The notes beneath the pieces are model-generated. The model had not been told where the DNA came from. It made no database searches and saw only the letters and a list, made by a program, of their open reading frames with translations. The position numbers were made by a program, and so were the translations under genes. A stretch of DNA of 51,899 bases from Flavobacteriaceae bacterium CP2B (GTDB lineage: Bacteria > Bacteroidota > Bacteroidia > Flavobacteriales > Flavobacteriaceae): contig LXTR01000006.1 in assembly GCA_001683825.1 (NCBI GenBank), positions 1 to 51,899 of the forward strand. Direction: 5' to 3'. Below are positions 16,569-24,637 of the stretch, piece by piece; within the stretch, counting starts at the first letter, position 1; every line of letters begins with the position of its first letter.

Positions 16569-17057
16569 ATGAAACACCATACTATTATTTGCACCTTTTG
16601 TTGCCTCCTTCTGGCACTGCTTTCCTGTAAGGACCAGGCGGACGGTTCCGGGGCAGGGGAGTCCAATTCCGAGACCGTTGCGCTCGCAATGACCAAAACC
16701 ACCGTAGAAGACGCGGTTGCCACCCTGCACACCGCCATGGTGGAAAAGGACGGACACCTCCTTGAACTGCTTTATTCGGAAGAGCTCACCTACGGGCATT
16801 CCAATGCCACCTTAGAAGACAAAAAGACCTTTATTGAGAATGTGCTCCAGGGGCCATTCGACTATCTGGATATCACTACGGCCAATCAGGAAGTATCCTT
16901 GTTTGGGGATACGGCTATCGTCAGGCATATTTTTGAAACCACAGGCATGAGCAACGGAGAAGAAGTGCTTGTGCGTATTGGGAACCTGCAGGTATACCAG
17001 AGGCAGGCAGATGGTTCCGTGCTCCTGCTGGCCAGGCAGGCGTTTAAATTACCATGA
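16569..17057 (+). CDS. Lipoprotein with an NTF2-like (DUF4440-type) domain
   Basis: A 162-residue predicted lipoprotein. The signal sequence ends in LLSC, with the modified cysteine at residue 20. The mature part is an NTF2-like domain of the DUF4440/SnoaL type: VEDAVATLHTAMVEKDGHLLELLY, then LTYGHSNA and a final pair of strands with VRIGNLQVYQRQADGSVLLLARQAF. These small cone-shaped domains bind small molecules and some are enzymes; no catalytic residues can be assigned. It lies in the operon between the second RraA-like gene (36 bases) and the BASS transporter gene (77 bases), so it may help hold or hand over the periplasmic intermediate. Confidence 0.75.
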   Translation: MKHHTIICTFCCLLLALLSCKDQADGSGAGESNSETVALAMTKTTVEDAVATLHTAMVEKDGHLLELLYSEELTYGHSNATLEDKKTFIENVLQGPFDYLDITTANQEVSLFGDTAIVRHIFETTGMSNGEEVLVRIGNLQVYQRQADGSVLLLARQAFKLP

Positions 17058-17134
17058 TGGACTAACAGTTCCCAAATCTGGGATAAGAGCCGGGCAAAAC
17101 CAATTCCGGGCATTACAACCTATAAAAGAAATCA

Positions 17135-18247
17135 ATGTCGAAAAAAAACCACCTTTACCCTATGTCACTGGGAGCGGCCCTGTTGCTCTTCCTGTTAATC
17201 GCCTTTATGATTTTCAGTGGAAACCTTTCACAGGCCGGGCCCTGGATCATTGCCTTTTTCGGGTTGTTGGCCCTTGGCTTTAGTGGCTATACATCCCTTA
17301 ATGGGTATGTGTTCACCGCAATGATCTTTGCAGGGGTGACCCTGGCCCTGTATTATCCCCAGTATTTCCTTCAGATCGGGGATTTTAAATTCACGGCCCT
17401 GATCATCCCCCTGATCCAGATCATTATGTTTGGCATGGGGACCTCCATGAGTTTAAAGGATTTTGGCGCGATCATCAAATCGCCTAAGGGGGTTATGGTA
17501 GGGGTAAGCGCCCAGCTGATGATTATGCCCATCATGGGGTTTGTGCTGGCCAAAGCGAGCGACTTTCCTCCCGAAATCGCGGCCGGGATCGTGCTGATTG
17601 GTTGTTCCCCCAGCGGTGTAGCATCGAATGTAATGGCTTATTTGGCCAAGGCCAATCTGGCACTTTCCATCACCATTACCTCCATAGCCACCCTGCTGGC
17701 CCCCTTTGTGACCCCTTTGTTAATGAAATTACTGGCCGGCGAATTTATCGCTATCGATGTGATGGCCATGATGTGGAGTATCGTAAAAATGATCATCCTT
17801 CCCATTGGGGCAGGCTTGCTTTTTAACCGCCTCTTTGGCTCTAAAACCAAGTGGCTGGACAAGGCCATGCCGGTATTGTCCATGCTCGCCATTGGCGTAA
17901 TCATTGTTGTCATCACGGCCGCTGGCAGGGATAGCCTCCTCGACATCGGGGGATTATTGATGTTGCTGGTATTTATACACAATATATTTGGATATTTATT
18001 GGGATATTGGTACGCCCGGCTGTTGCGCCTGGAAGAACAGGACGCCCGTACCATTGCCCTTGAGGTGGGTATGCAGAACGGCGGACTTGCATCGGGCATT
18101 GCCAATTCGCTGGGGAAAATTGCCACCATGGGACTGGCCCCTGCTGTATTTGGGCCGTTGATGAACATTACGGGGTCTGTTTTAGCCTCCTATTGGCATA
18201 AAAAACCCGTGGGACCGGAAAGGGCACCCACTAAAGAAATGGCCTGA
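17135..18247 (+). CDS. BASS-family (bile acid:Na+ symporter-like) transporter
   Basis: A 370-residue inner-membrane protein with about ten hydrophobic segments. The family signature is visible: a FGMGTSMSLKDF segment, GCSPSGVASNVMAYLAKAN near residues 155-175, and EVGMQNGGLASGIA in the second half. Bacterial members of the bile acid:sodium symporter family carry organic anions, and PanS carries the 2-keto acid ketopantoate. Immediately downstream is KDG kinase, and upstream are exported sugar-acid enzymes. Import of a 2-keto-3-deoxy sugar acid is therefore a strong contextual inference, not something the sequence shows directly. Confidence 0.87.
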   Translation: MSKKNHLYPMSLGAALLLFLLIAFMIFSGNLSQAGPWIIAFFGLLALGFSGYTSLNGYVFTAMIFAGVTLALYYPQYFLQIGDFKFTALIIPLIQIIMFGMGTSMSLKDFGAIIKSPKGVMVGVSAQLMIMPIMGFVLAKASDFPPEIAAGIVLIGCSPSGVASNVMAYLAKANLALSITITSIATLLAPFVTPLLMKLLAGEFIAIDVMAMMWSIVKMIILPIGAGLLFNRLFGSKTKWLDKAMPVLSMLAIGVIIVVITAAGRDSLLDIGGLLMLLVFIHNIFGYLLGYWYARLLRLEEQDARTIALEVGMQNGGLASGIANSLGKIATMGLAPAVFGPLMNITGSVLASYWHKKPVGPERAPTKEMA

Positions 18248-18287
18248 ATTATATGGAAAAGGTATCGAAAAAATTAATAATTGACAT

Positions 18288-19328
18288 ATGAAAAAAGTAG
18301 TGACTTTTGGTGAGATCATGTTGCGCCTGGCACCTCCCGGGTTCCTGCGGTTCTCCCAGGCCAGCAGCTTTGACGTGGTATATGGGGGCGGAGAATCAAA
18401 TGTGGCCGTTTCCCTGGCCAACTACGGGATCCCGGTCGATTTTGTGACCCGCCTGCCCCAAAATGATATCGGCCAGTGTGCGCTGATGGAAATGCGCAAG
18501 CGCGGGGTGGGGACCGGGCAGGTTATTTTTGGGGGCGACCGGCTGGGCATCTATTACCTGGAGACCGGGGCGGTGAGCCGCGGGAGCAAAGTGATCTATG
18601 ACCGGGCCCATTCGGCCATGGCCGAAATCAAACAGGGTATGGTAGACTGGGAAAAGGTTTTCGAAGGTGCCCAGTGGTTTCATTGGACGGGCATTACCCC
18701 GGCCATTTCCCAGGGAGCCGCTGACGCCTGCCTGGAAGCGGTGAAAATAGCCCGAAAATTGGGCCTGACCATTTCCACCGACCTGAATTACCGTGCGAAA
18801 CTATGGAAATACGGGGTGGAACCCGAAGCCATCATGACCGAATTAACCTCCTATTGCGACATTATCCTGGGAAATGAAGAAGATGCCGAGAAGCATTTTG
18901 GAATCAAACCCGAAGGATTGGATATAACCACCCAGGGGGAACATGTGAAAGCGGAAGCATTTTTGTCCGTCTGCCAACAGATGATGAAAAAATTCCCGAA
19001 CGCCAAAAAGGTCATCACCACCCTGCGGGGCTCCATATCGGCCTCCCACAATACCTGGGCCGGGGTGTTGTACGATGGGGAAACGATGTATCAATCGGCG
19101 GAGTACCAGATCACCCACATCGTTGACCGTGTGGGCGGGGGCGATTCCTTTATGGGAGGGCTGATCTACGGCCTGCTGAAATACCCGGGAGACGACCAGC
19201 ACGCCCTGGATTTTGCCGTAGCCGCATCCTGCCTTAAACATACGATTTTGGGAGATGCCAACCTGGTAAGTGTGGAGGAAGTTGAAAAGTTAATGGGGGG
19301 TGATGCCTCGGGCCGCGTATCGCGATAA
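18288..19328 (+). CDS. kdgK: 2-dehydro-3-deoxygluconokinase (KDG kinase), PfkB family
   Basis: A 346-residue cytosolic sugar kinase that would convert 2-keto-3-deoxygluconate plus ATP to KDPG. The N-terminal PfkB signature is VVYGGGESNVAVSLANYG, a form typical of KDG kinases. The C-terminal signature is VGGGDSFMGG with catalytic base Asp286. The segment RGVGTGQVIFGGDRLGIYYLETG contacts the substrate in the family. Its product is the substrate of the aldolase at 27119, and altronate dehydratase at 27796 makes its substrate. It follows the BASS transporter by 40 bases, which links uptake to phosphorylation. The gene name is by family and context; a related 2-keto-3-deoxy acid could be the true substrate. 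Confidence 0.87.
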   Translation: MKKVVTFGEIMLRLAPPGFLRFSQASSFDVVYGGGESNVAVSLANYGIPVDFVTRLPQNDIGQCALMEMRKRGVGTGQVIFGGDRLGIYYLETGAVSRGSKVIYDRAHSAMAEIKQGMVDWEKVFEGAQWFHWTGITPAISQGAADACLEAVKIARKLGLTISTDLNYRAKLWKYGVEPEAIMTELTSYCDIILGNEEDAEKHFGIKPEGLDITTQGEHVKAEAFLSVCQQMMKKFPNAKKVITTLRGSISASHNTWAGVLYDGETMYQSAEYQITHIVDRVGGGDSFMGGLIYGLLKYPGDDQHALDFAVAASCLKHTILGDANLVSVEEVEKLMGGDASGRVSR

Positions 19329-19439
19329 TCGGCACCTGCTTTATTTATTAGTGCATTTCGTTTTAAAAGCCCCTGCTTTCTTGTTACTTTTAGGGAATGA
19401 CATTCCCCGGCGGATGTGTTTATAAAAACCACTACCCTC

Positions 19440-20207
19440 ATGAATAGAAGAAAGTTTGTAGTTACCTCTATGGCGGCGGGATCATTGCCGTTCATGTGGT
19501 CTGCGACGGTACCCCAAAAAGGCCCACAAACCGCAAAGGAAATCTTTGAAATCAGGACCTATGATATCAAGTTCAGGGCCAACCGGCAACTCCTGCAAGA
19601 CTACCTGAAAAACGTCCTGGGGCCTTCCTTGCTGGAGCAGGGGGCCAACCATTTTATGGTACTGGAAGAAATTGGCCTGACGGATCCGCCCCAGTGGTGG
19701 GTGGTCATTGGCTACCCTTCTGGCGAAGCCTATTTCAGGGCGCAAAACACGTATTCGGCACCCGCGTACCTTAAGGCCGCAGAAGCCTATGATGCGTTGG
19801 GCCCCGAAGCGGCATTGTTTACCCGGTATGCTTCCTCACTCTTACTGGCATTTGACGGGATGCCCGGTTTAAAAAAGCCTGAGGAAGGAGCCTCCCTTTT
19901 TGAACTTCGCACGTACGAAGGGTATAGCGAGGATGCCGTAAGGCGTAAAATAAAGATGTTCAACCAGGGTGAAATCGATATATTCCTGCAGACAGGGCTA
20001 TACCCCGTATTTTTTGGTGAAATGATCGCCGGGCCACACAGGCCCTGCCTCACCTATATGCTTGGTTTCAAGGATATGGCACAACGGGATGCGCACTGGA
20101 AAGCGTTTATAGACCATCCGGCTTGGAAAAAGCTCAGTGCCATGGAAGCATATGCCGATACGGTTTCCAATATCCGGCGGGTTTTTCTAAAACCCCTGGG
20201 GACCTGA
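19440..20207 (+). CDS. Tat-exported NIPSNAP-family protein
   Basis: A 255-residue protein with two NIPSNAP domains, ferredoxin-like alpha/beta folds, marked by FEIRTYDIK (about residues 38-46) and FELRTYEGYSE (second half). The N-terminus has a twin-arginine-type signal, NRRKFV (2-7), followed by a hydrophobic segment, so export is expected. NIPSNAP-like proteins have no settled biochemical role; bacterial exported forms recur near sugar-oxidation genes. It lies between KDG kinase (111 bases upstream) and the sorbosone-dehydrogenase-like gene (110 bases downstream). The start at 19440 is chosen for the Tat signal; the frame is open to 19416. Confidence 0.83.
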   Translation: MNRRKFVVTSMAAGSLPFMWSATVPQKGPQTAKEIFEIRTYDIKFRANRQLLQDYLKNVLGPSLLEQGANHFMVLEEIGLTDPPQWWVVIGYPSGEAYFRAQNTYSAPAYLKAAEAYDALGPEAALFTRYASSLLLAFDGMPGLKKPEEGASLFELRTYEGYSEDAVRRKIKMFNQGEIDIFLQTGLYPVFFGEMIAGPHRPCLTYMLGFKDMAQRDAHWKAFIDHPAWKKLSAMEAYADTVSNIRRVFLKPLGT

Positions 20208-20317
20208 AAAGAGGTGTGGTCACCGTGGCGCGCCCAAATGGCTTCGGACGGGTTGCTTGAAAACCGCCTCAAAAGCGCACCCGGTATAACCTGGCGGTGA
20301 TACCTAAAAAAAAAGAT

Positions 20318-21631
20318 ATGAACAACAAGAAGATAAGTACAGGCATTGGAAAAATACCCTGTTTTTTGGGGATAGTATTAAGTGTTTTGCTCCTGTCCTG
20401 TGGGCAGGAACCGGCAAAGAAAGAATTGGCTTTCAGCCCGGATAACGAAGGGATCACAGTTCCGGAGGGTTTCAGGGTGGTCAAAGTGGCCGACTCCCTG
20501 GGGAACCCGCGTCACATTGCCGTAACACCCGGTGGAGGGGTGTACCTGAAATTGAGGCAATTAGTAGAAGGCCAGGCCATCCTTTATTTGGAAGATACAG
20601 ATGGGGATGGAAAAGCTGATACCCGCCAGGGTTTTGGCGATTTTACCGGCTCCGGGCTGGCATTGGACGGGCAGTACCTGTACGCCTCTTCGGACCAGGC
20701 GGTATTCCGTTATCCACTTGATGCGAATGGGAGGGTTGCCGCCAACACCGCACCGGATACGCTGGTGACCGGGCTTATTGACCGGCGGCAGCATGCTACC
20801 AAATCTTTTACCCTGGACGGGAAAGGCCACCTGTATGTGAATATCGGGGCCTATTCCAATGCCTGCCAGGAACAGGACAGGACCCTGGGGTCTCCGGGCA
20901 TGATGCCCTGCAGCATCCTAGACTCAGCCGGGGGAATCTGGCAATTCAGGACGGATAAGTTTCAGCAAACCTATGGGGATGGGGTGCATTATGCCACCGG
21001 GCTCAGGAACGTTGTGGGCCTGGACTGGAACAAGGCCGATGACGCCCTCTATGTCACCCAACACGGGCGGGACCAATTGAATACGCTCTTCCCGGACCTT
21101 TACGACCAGGAAGCTTCGGCCAACCTGCCGGCAGAAACCCTCTATAAACTTGCCAGGGGGGACGATGCAGGATGGCCCTATATCTATTACGATCATTTCC
21201 AGAACAAAAAAATCGTCTCCCCCGAATATGGGGGCGACGGTAAGAAAACCGGGGGCGAAGATGCCCTGGACCCGCTGGTGGCGTTTCCCGCCCATTTGGC
21301 ACCCAATGCGCTTTTGTTCTATACCGGAGACATGTTCCCCGAACGATACAGGAACGGCGCCTTCATTGCCTTTCACGGTTCCTGGAACCGTGCGCCCCTG
21401 GAGCAGAAGGGGTTTATGGTCGCCTTTGTGCCTTTTGCCGATGGCATGCCCAGTGGTGATTGGGAAGTCTTTGCCGACGGATTTGCCGGGAAAGACGCTA
21501 TCTACTCACCCGATGAGGCAGTACACCGCCCCACAGGACTGGCGCAAGGCCCGGATGGTTCCCTGTATGTTTCGGATGATGCCGGTGGTACCCTGTTTCG
21601 TATCGTGTATCCCCAAATGGCCGGGGAATGA
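20318..21631 (+). CDS. Sorbosone/aldose-dehydrogenase-like propeller lipoprotein
   Basis: A 437-residue predicted lipoprotein (signal ending LLLSC). It is a six-bladed propeller of the PQQ-dependent soluble aldose / L-sorbosone dehydrogenase group. Recognisable parts are GFRVVKVADSLGNPRHIAV near the start, HATKSFTLDGKGHLYVNIG with the conserved histidine, GLRNVVGLDW, YVTQHGRDQL, and the closing GLAQGPDGSLYVSDD blade. Members oxidise sugars with PQQ and pass electrons to cytochrome c; whether this one binds PQQ cannot be told from sequence. The next gene encodes a cytochrome c lipoprotein and overlaps its stop by four bases, strong support for an electron-transfer pair. The start at 20318 is preferred to the GTG at 20297. 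Confidence 0.82.
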   Translation: MNNKKISTGIGKIPCFLGIVLSVLLLSCGQEPAKKELAFSPDNEGITVPEGFRVVKVADSLGNPRHIAVTPGGGVYLKLRQLVEGQAILYLEDTDGDGKADTRQGFGDFTGSGLALDGQYLYASSDQAVFRYPLDANGRVAANTAPDTLVTGLIDRRQHATKSFTLDGKGHLYVNIGAYSNACQEQDRTLGSPGMMPCSILDSAGGIWQFRTDKFQQTYGDGVHYATGLRNVVGLDWNKADDALYVTQHGRDQLNTLFPDLYDQEASANLPAETLYKLARGDDAGWPYIYYDHFQNKKIVSPEYGGDGKKTGGEDALDPLVAFPAHLAPNALLFYTGDMFPERYRNGAFIAFHGSWNRAPLEQKGFMVAFVPFADGMPSGDWEVFADGFAGKDAIYSPDEAVHRPTGLAQGPDGSLYVSDDAGGTLFRIVYPQMAGE

Positions 21632-22116
21632 GGCTACGACCTTCCGGGAAATCGGTGTTGTTGGCTTTGGCCCTGATGTTGTTTTGCAGTTGCGGGAGGC
21701 AGGATAAAAAGGAGGCACCCCCGGGACCTAAACCCGCGGAACAAGCGAAAACGGGCACCCCTATGGCGGCAGACGCATCTTCCCCGACAATGGTAGCGGG
21801 GCGCGAGGTATATGAGAAATATTGCCTGGTATGCCACCAGGTAAACGGTGGAGGGGTATCTGGCCTTAACCCACCCCTGAAGGGAACCGAATACGTGCTC
21901 GGGGACAAAGCGCGGTTGATAGCCATTTTGCTTCACGGGTCTAACGAGGGCCTGATGATTGACGGCAGGAGTTATACCAATGCCATGCCGGGATTTGCCC
22001 ATTTGAGCAATCAGGAAATCGCCCATGTGGCTTCCTACATCCGCAATAGTTTTGGGAATGCGGCAGAAACCGTTACGGTGGATGAAGTGGCGAAGATTCG
22101 GGAAATACAAGAATGA
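21628..22116 (+). CDS. Mono-haem cytochrome c lipoprotein
   Basis: A 162-residue lipoprotein with signal ending in CSC, a proline- and alanine-rich linker, and one class I cytochrome c domain. The haem-binding motif is CLVCH (about residues 66-70) and the likely distal ligand is the methionine in NAMPGF. It would sit in the periplasm attached to a membrane and accept electrons from the sugar dehydrogenase encoded just upstream. The ATG overlaps the upstream stop as ATGA, so the two proteins are probably made together. Confidence 0.88.
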   Translation: MRLRPSGKSVLLALALMLFCSCGRQDKKEAPPGPKPAEQAKTGTPMAADASSPTMVAGREVYEKYCLVCHQVNGGGVSGLNPPLKGTEYVLGDKARLIAILLHGSNEGLMIDGRSYTNAMPGFAHLSNQEIAHVASYIRNSFGNAAETVTVDEVAKIREIQE

Positions 22117-22143
22117 CTAATTACCTATAAACCACAACAAGAT

Positions 22144-23130
22144 ATGGAATACCGAATATTGGGAGACACGGACCTGAAAATTTCTGCGATTACCTTTGGA
22201 GCCTGGGCGGCAGGGGGCTGGATGTGGGGCGGGAGCGACCGCAGGGAGGCGGTCAAAGCCATCCGCAGTGCTTTTGACCACGGGGTAACCTCTATTGACA
22301 CGGCGCCGATCTATGGGCAGGGAACCAGTGAAGAGATTGTGGGGGAGGCCATCCGTGGGATCCCACGGGATGAGGTCCAGATACTGACAAAGTTCGGGAT
22401 GCGCTGGGACCTGGCCAAAGGAGATTTCGCCATGCATAGCAAAGACAACCGGGGGAAGGAGATAGATATCTATAAATATGCCGGGCGGGAAAGCATAAAA
22501 AAGGAAGTGGAGGATTCACTGAAGCGGCTGGGGATAGATTATATAGACCTCTACCAGATCCACTGGCCCGAATCTACCACGCCCATCCAGGAAACATTTG
22601 AAACGGTTGCCGAACTCATCAGGGAAGGCAAAGTCCGCTACGCAGGGGTATGCAACTATAATGTGGCCCAGATGGAGGAAGCCCGGAAAGCAGTGCCGCT
22701 GGCATCCAACCAGGTTCCCTATAGCATGGTGAACAGGGGGATCGAGGCCGAAACCGTCCCCTATTGCCTGGAGAACAATATGTCCATCCTCGCCTATAGC
22801 CCGTTGGAAAGAGGGCTGCTTACCGGGAAAATGACCCCCGGACAGGTATTTGAGGAAGGAGACCACAGGGCCCAAAACCCATTCTTTACAGACGAAAGCA
22901 TCTCCAGGACCAACGCGTTCCTTAAGAAAATACAGCCCATAGCGGAAGCGAAAGGGGTTAGCCTGGCCCAGTTGGTACTTAAATGGACCATTGAACAACC
23001 TGGGATTACCATAGCCCTTGCGGGCGCCAGGAACGAGAAGCAATCGGTTCAGAATGCCGGGGCGGCGGATATAGTTCTCAGCAAAGCCGAAAGGGATGTC
23101 ATTAATTTTGAACTGGAAAAGATTTCCTGA
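22144..23130 (+). CDS. Aldo/keto reductase
   Basis: A 328-residue NAD(P)H-dependent aldo/keto reductase (TIM barrel). The catalytic tetrad is visible: Asp in SIDTAPIYG, Tyr in the same segment, Lys in ILTKFG and His in YQIHWPE. There is no signal peptide, so it acts in the cytosol, unlike its operon neighbours. It follows the cytochrome gene by 27 bases and ends the plus-strand operon. It may reduce a sugar, keto-sugar or aldehyde from the pathway, but the substrate cannot be named. The next gene is convergent. Confidence 0.87.
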   Translation: MEYRILGDTDLKISAITFGAWAAGGWMWGGSDRREAVKAIRSAFDHGVTSIDTAPIYGQGTSEEIVGEAIRGIPRDEVQILTKFGMRWDLAKGDFAMHSKDNRGKEIDIYKYAGRESIKKEVEDSLKRLGIDYIDLYQIHWPESTTPIQETFETVAELIREGKVRYAGVCNYNVAQMEEARKAVPLASNQVPYSMVNRGIEAETVPYCLENNMSILAYSPLERGLLTGKMTPGQVFEEGDHRAQNPFFTDESISRTNAFLKKIQPIAEAKGVSLAQLVLKWTIEQPGITIALAGARNEKQSVQNAGAADIVLSKAERDVINFELEKIS

Positions 23131-23185
23131 GGGGGTTGGCCCCACCTTTGCATAGCCCCATGGCCTCCGGGGACACGGGGGATGG

Positions 23186-23638
23186 TTATTCCCTGTATTT
23201 GCCGGTGGTATCCGTAATCTTGATCTGGTAGATAATTGGAATTCCCTGAGACTGCAGCTTGCTCGAAAACTCGCTGATGAAGTCCAAATGTTTTTTCTCC
23301 TTCCTGGCGATGACCTCCTTAACACCCTCTGCGAAACGGTGGAGCAGGAATTTTGCATCGCTGCCTTTGATTTCTTCAAATTCACCATGTATAAGGACGG
23401 AGCGCCACTGATTTACAGAATCAATCTCATCCACGCAAAGGGCCACCAGGTTATGCTTTCGCATGGCCTGGATCTTATGCCCCTGGGAGGAATAACTGAG
23501 GATGCGGTGGTTTTCCTTGTCGTAATAATAGGTAATGGGAAGGATATAGGGGGTTTCCCCTTCGATAAATGCAAGGTGGCCCACGTAGTTCTCGCTGAGG
23601 ATACGGACCCCTTTTTGGTCTTTTAAATTTTTGATCAT
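23186..23638 (-). CDS. PNPOx-like split-barrel flavin-binding protein
   Basis: A 150-residue protein of the pyridoxamine-5'-phosphate-oxidase-like split-barrel group (NimA-like branch). Typical features are GHLAFIEGETPYILPITYYYD, the HKIQAMRKHNLVALCVDEID segment and SVLIHGEFEEI. Such proteins bind FMN or haem; those of the Nim branch are linked to nitroimidazole reduction, but most have unknown substrates. There is no signal peptide. It is transcribed alone on the minus strand, convergent with the aldo/keto reductase gene and divergent from the NRDE gene. Confidence 0.82.
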   Translation of the reverse strand: MIKNLKDQKGVRILSENYVGHLAFIEGETPYILPITYYYDKENHRILSYSSQGHKIQAMRKHNLVALCVDEIDSVNQWRSVLIHGEFEEIKGSDAKFLLHRFAEGVKEVIARKEKKHLDFISEFSSKLQSQGIPIIYQIKITDTTGKYRE

Positions 23639-23789
23639 ATCACTGAAATTTTGGCACCGATCCCTATTTTTAGCTTGGAGAAACAGGCTGTTGTCCTGAT
23701 GGATGCCAACCTTTCTTCCAGGGGACGCAACGGCAGCATCTGTAGGAAACCGGTATATAAAGTTACCAAAATAGATGATGCGGGCCTAT

Positions 23790-23896
23790 CTTCGTGCGGA
23801 CGAAGTTGTATGCAAAAAGGCGTGATGTAGTATATTGTTCATAAAATCAGAGGGCGGTCCCCAAAAAAGGGGCCCTTATGGCCCGGAAATTCCGGG
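23790..23896. promoter_or_regulatory. Inverted repeats in the divergent region before the NRDE gene
   Basis: The 286-base gap 23639-23924 has no supported gene. It contains CTTCGT-gcgg-ACGAAG (23790-23805) and the perfect odd palindrome CCCGGAA-A-TTCCGGG (23882-23896), the second ending 28 bases before the ATG at 23925. Either could be an operator or an mRNA-leader hairpin. No perfect promoter consensus was found. Confidence 0.3.
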
Positions 23897-23924
23897 TGTA
23901 ACCAAAAACCGGCTTTAGCCTATC

Positions 23925-24623
23925 ATGTGTAGCGTTAGTTATATTCCCTGGAATAACGGATACATTCTTACCTCCAACCGGGATGAGGACCCGGGGCGAG
24001 AAACCCTGGGCCCGGAACAGATACTCCTGGCAGGGGGTCGGCGGGTAATCGCGCCACGCGATGCGTTACAGGGGGGCAGTTGGATTGGCATGGATGATAC
24101 CGGGCGGGCTGCCTGCCTGTTGAATGGGGCCTTTGGGCGTCATCGCCGAGAGCCCCCTTACCGGAAGAGCAGGGGACATTTTGTTCTCGAGGCACTGGAA
24201 AACACAGATTTTGAATCCTACACCAGGCAGGTTCGCCTGCATGGCGTGGAACCTTTTACCCTTTTGATGATTGCACCGGACCGGGTCCTGAAATTGCTCT
24301 GGGATGGCATGCGCAAATACCAATTTAGCCTGGCGGCCCAAAGCCGTCATTTGTGGTCGTCACCCACCCTGTATTTGCCCAGGGAACACGCGAAAAAGGA
24401 AACCTATTTTAAGGAAGCGCTCTTCAACCGGAAGAGAGATCCTGAAGACCTCCTGGAAATCCATGGGGATCGGCAAGATACCCCCTTCATACTCGAAAGG
24501 CCGGGGGTGCGTACCGTTAGTATCACCCAGATCGTGTGTGGCGGTCAGGAGGCGCGTCTGTACTACCGTACAAGACATCAGGGAATTGGCACGGATGCCC
24601 CGGGGGAGACTATTGGATTTTGA
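23925..24623 (+). CDS. NRDE-family protein (TANGO2-like)
   Basis: A 232-residue protein of the NRDE family. The N-terminal cysteine after the start methionine (MCSVSY) and the motif NRDE at residues 18-21 are its hallmarks and suggest an Ntn-hydrolase-type fold with Cys2 as nucleophile. Further blocks are GGSWIGMDDTGRAACLLNGAF and the C-terminal TRHQGIGTD segment. The family includes human TANGO2, linked to haem or lipid handling; the bacterial role is unknown. It is convergent with the FMO-like gene, only 14 bases apart. Confidence 0.83.
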   Translation: MCSVSYIPWNNGYILTSNRDEDPGRETLGPEQILLAGGRRVIAPRDALQGGSWIGMDDTGRAACLLNGAFGRHRREPPYRKSRGHFVLEALENTDFESYTRQVRLHGVEPFTLLMIAPDRVLKLLWDGMRKYQFSLAAQSRHLWSSPTLYLPREHAKKETYFKEALFNRKRDPEDLLEIHGDRQDTPFILERPGVRTVSITQIVCGGQEARLYYRTRHQGIGTDAPGETIGF

Positions 24624-24637
24624 CCGTTTATGGTGGA

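Noticed and set aside
23131-23185. GGGG/CCCC hairpins between the aldo/keto reductase and PNPOx-like genes
   Set aside because: The stems are only four or five pairs in a G/C-rich stretch and no T-run follows; not a convincing terminator.
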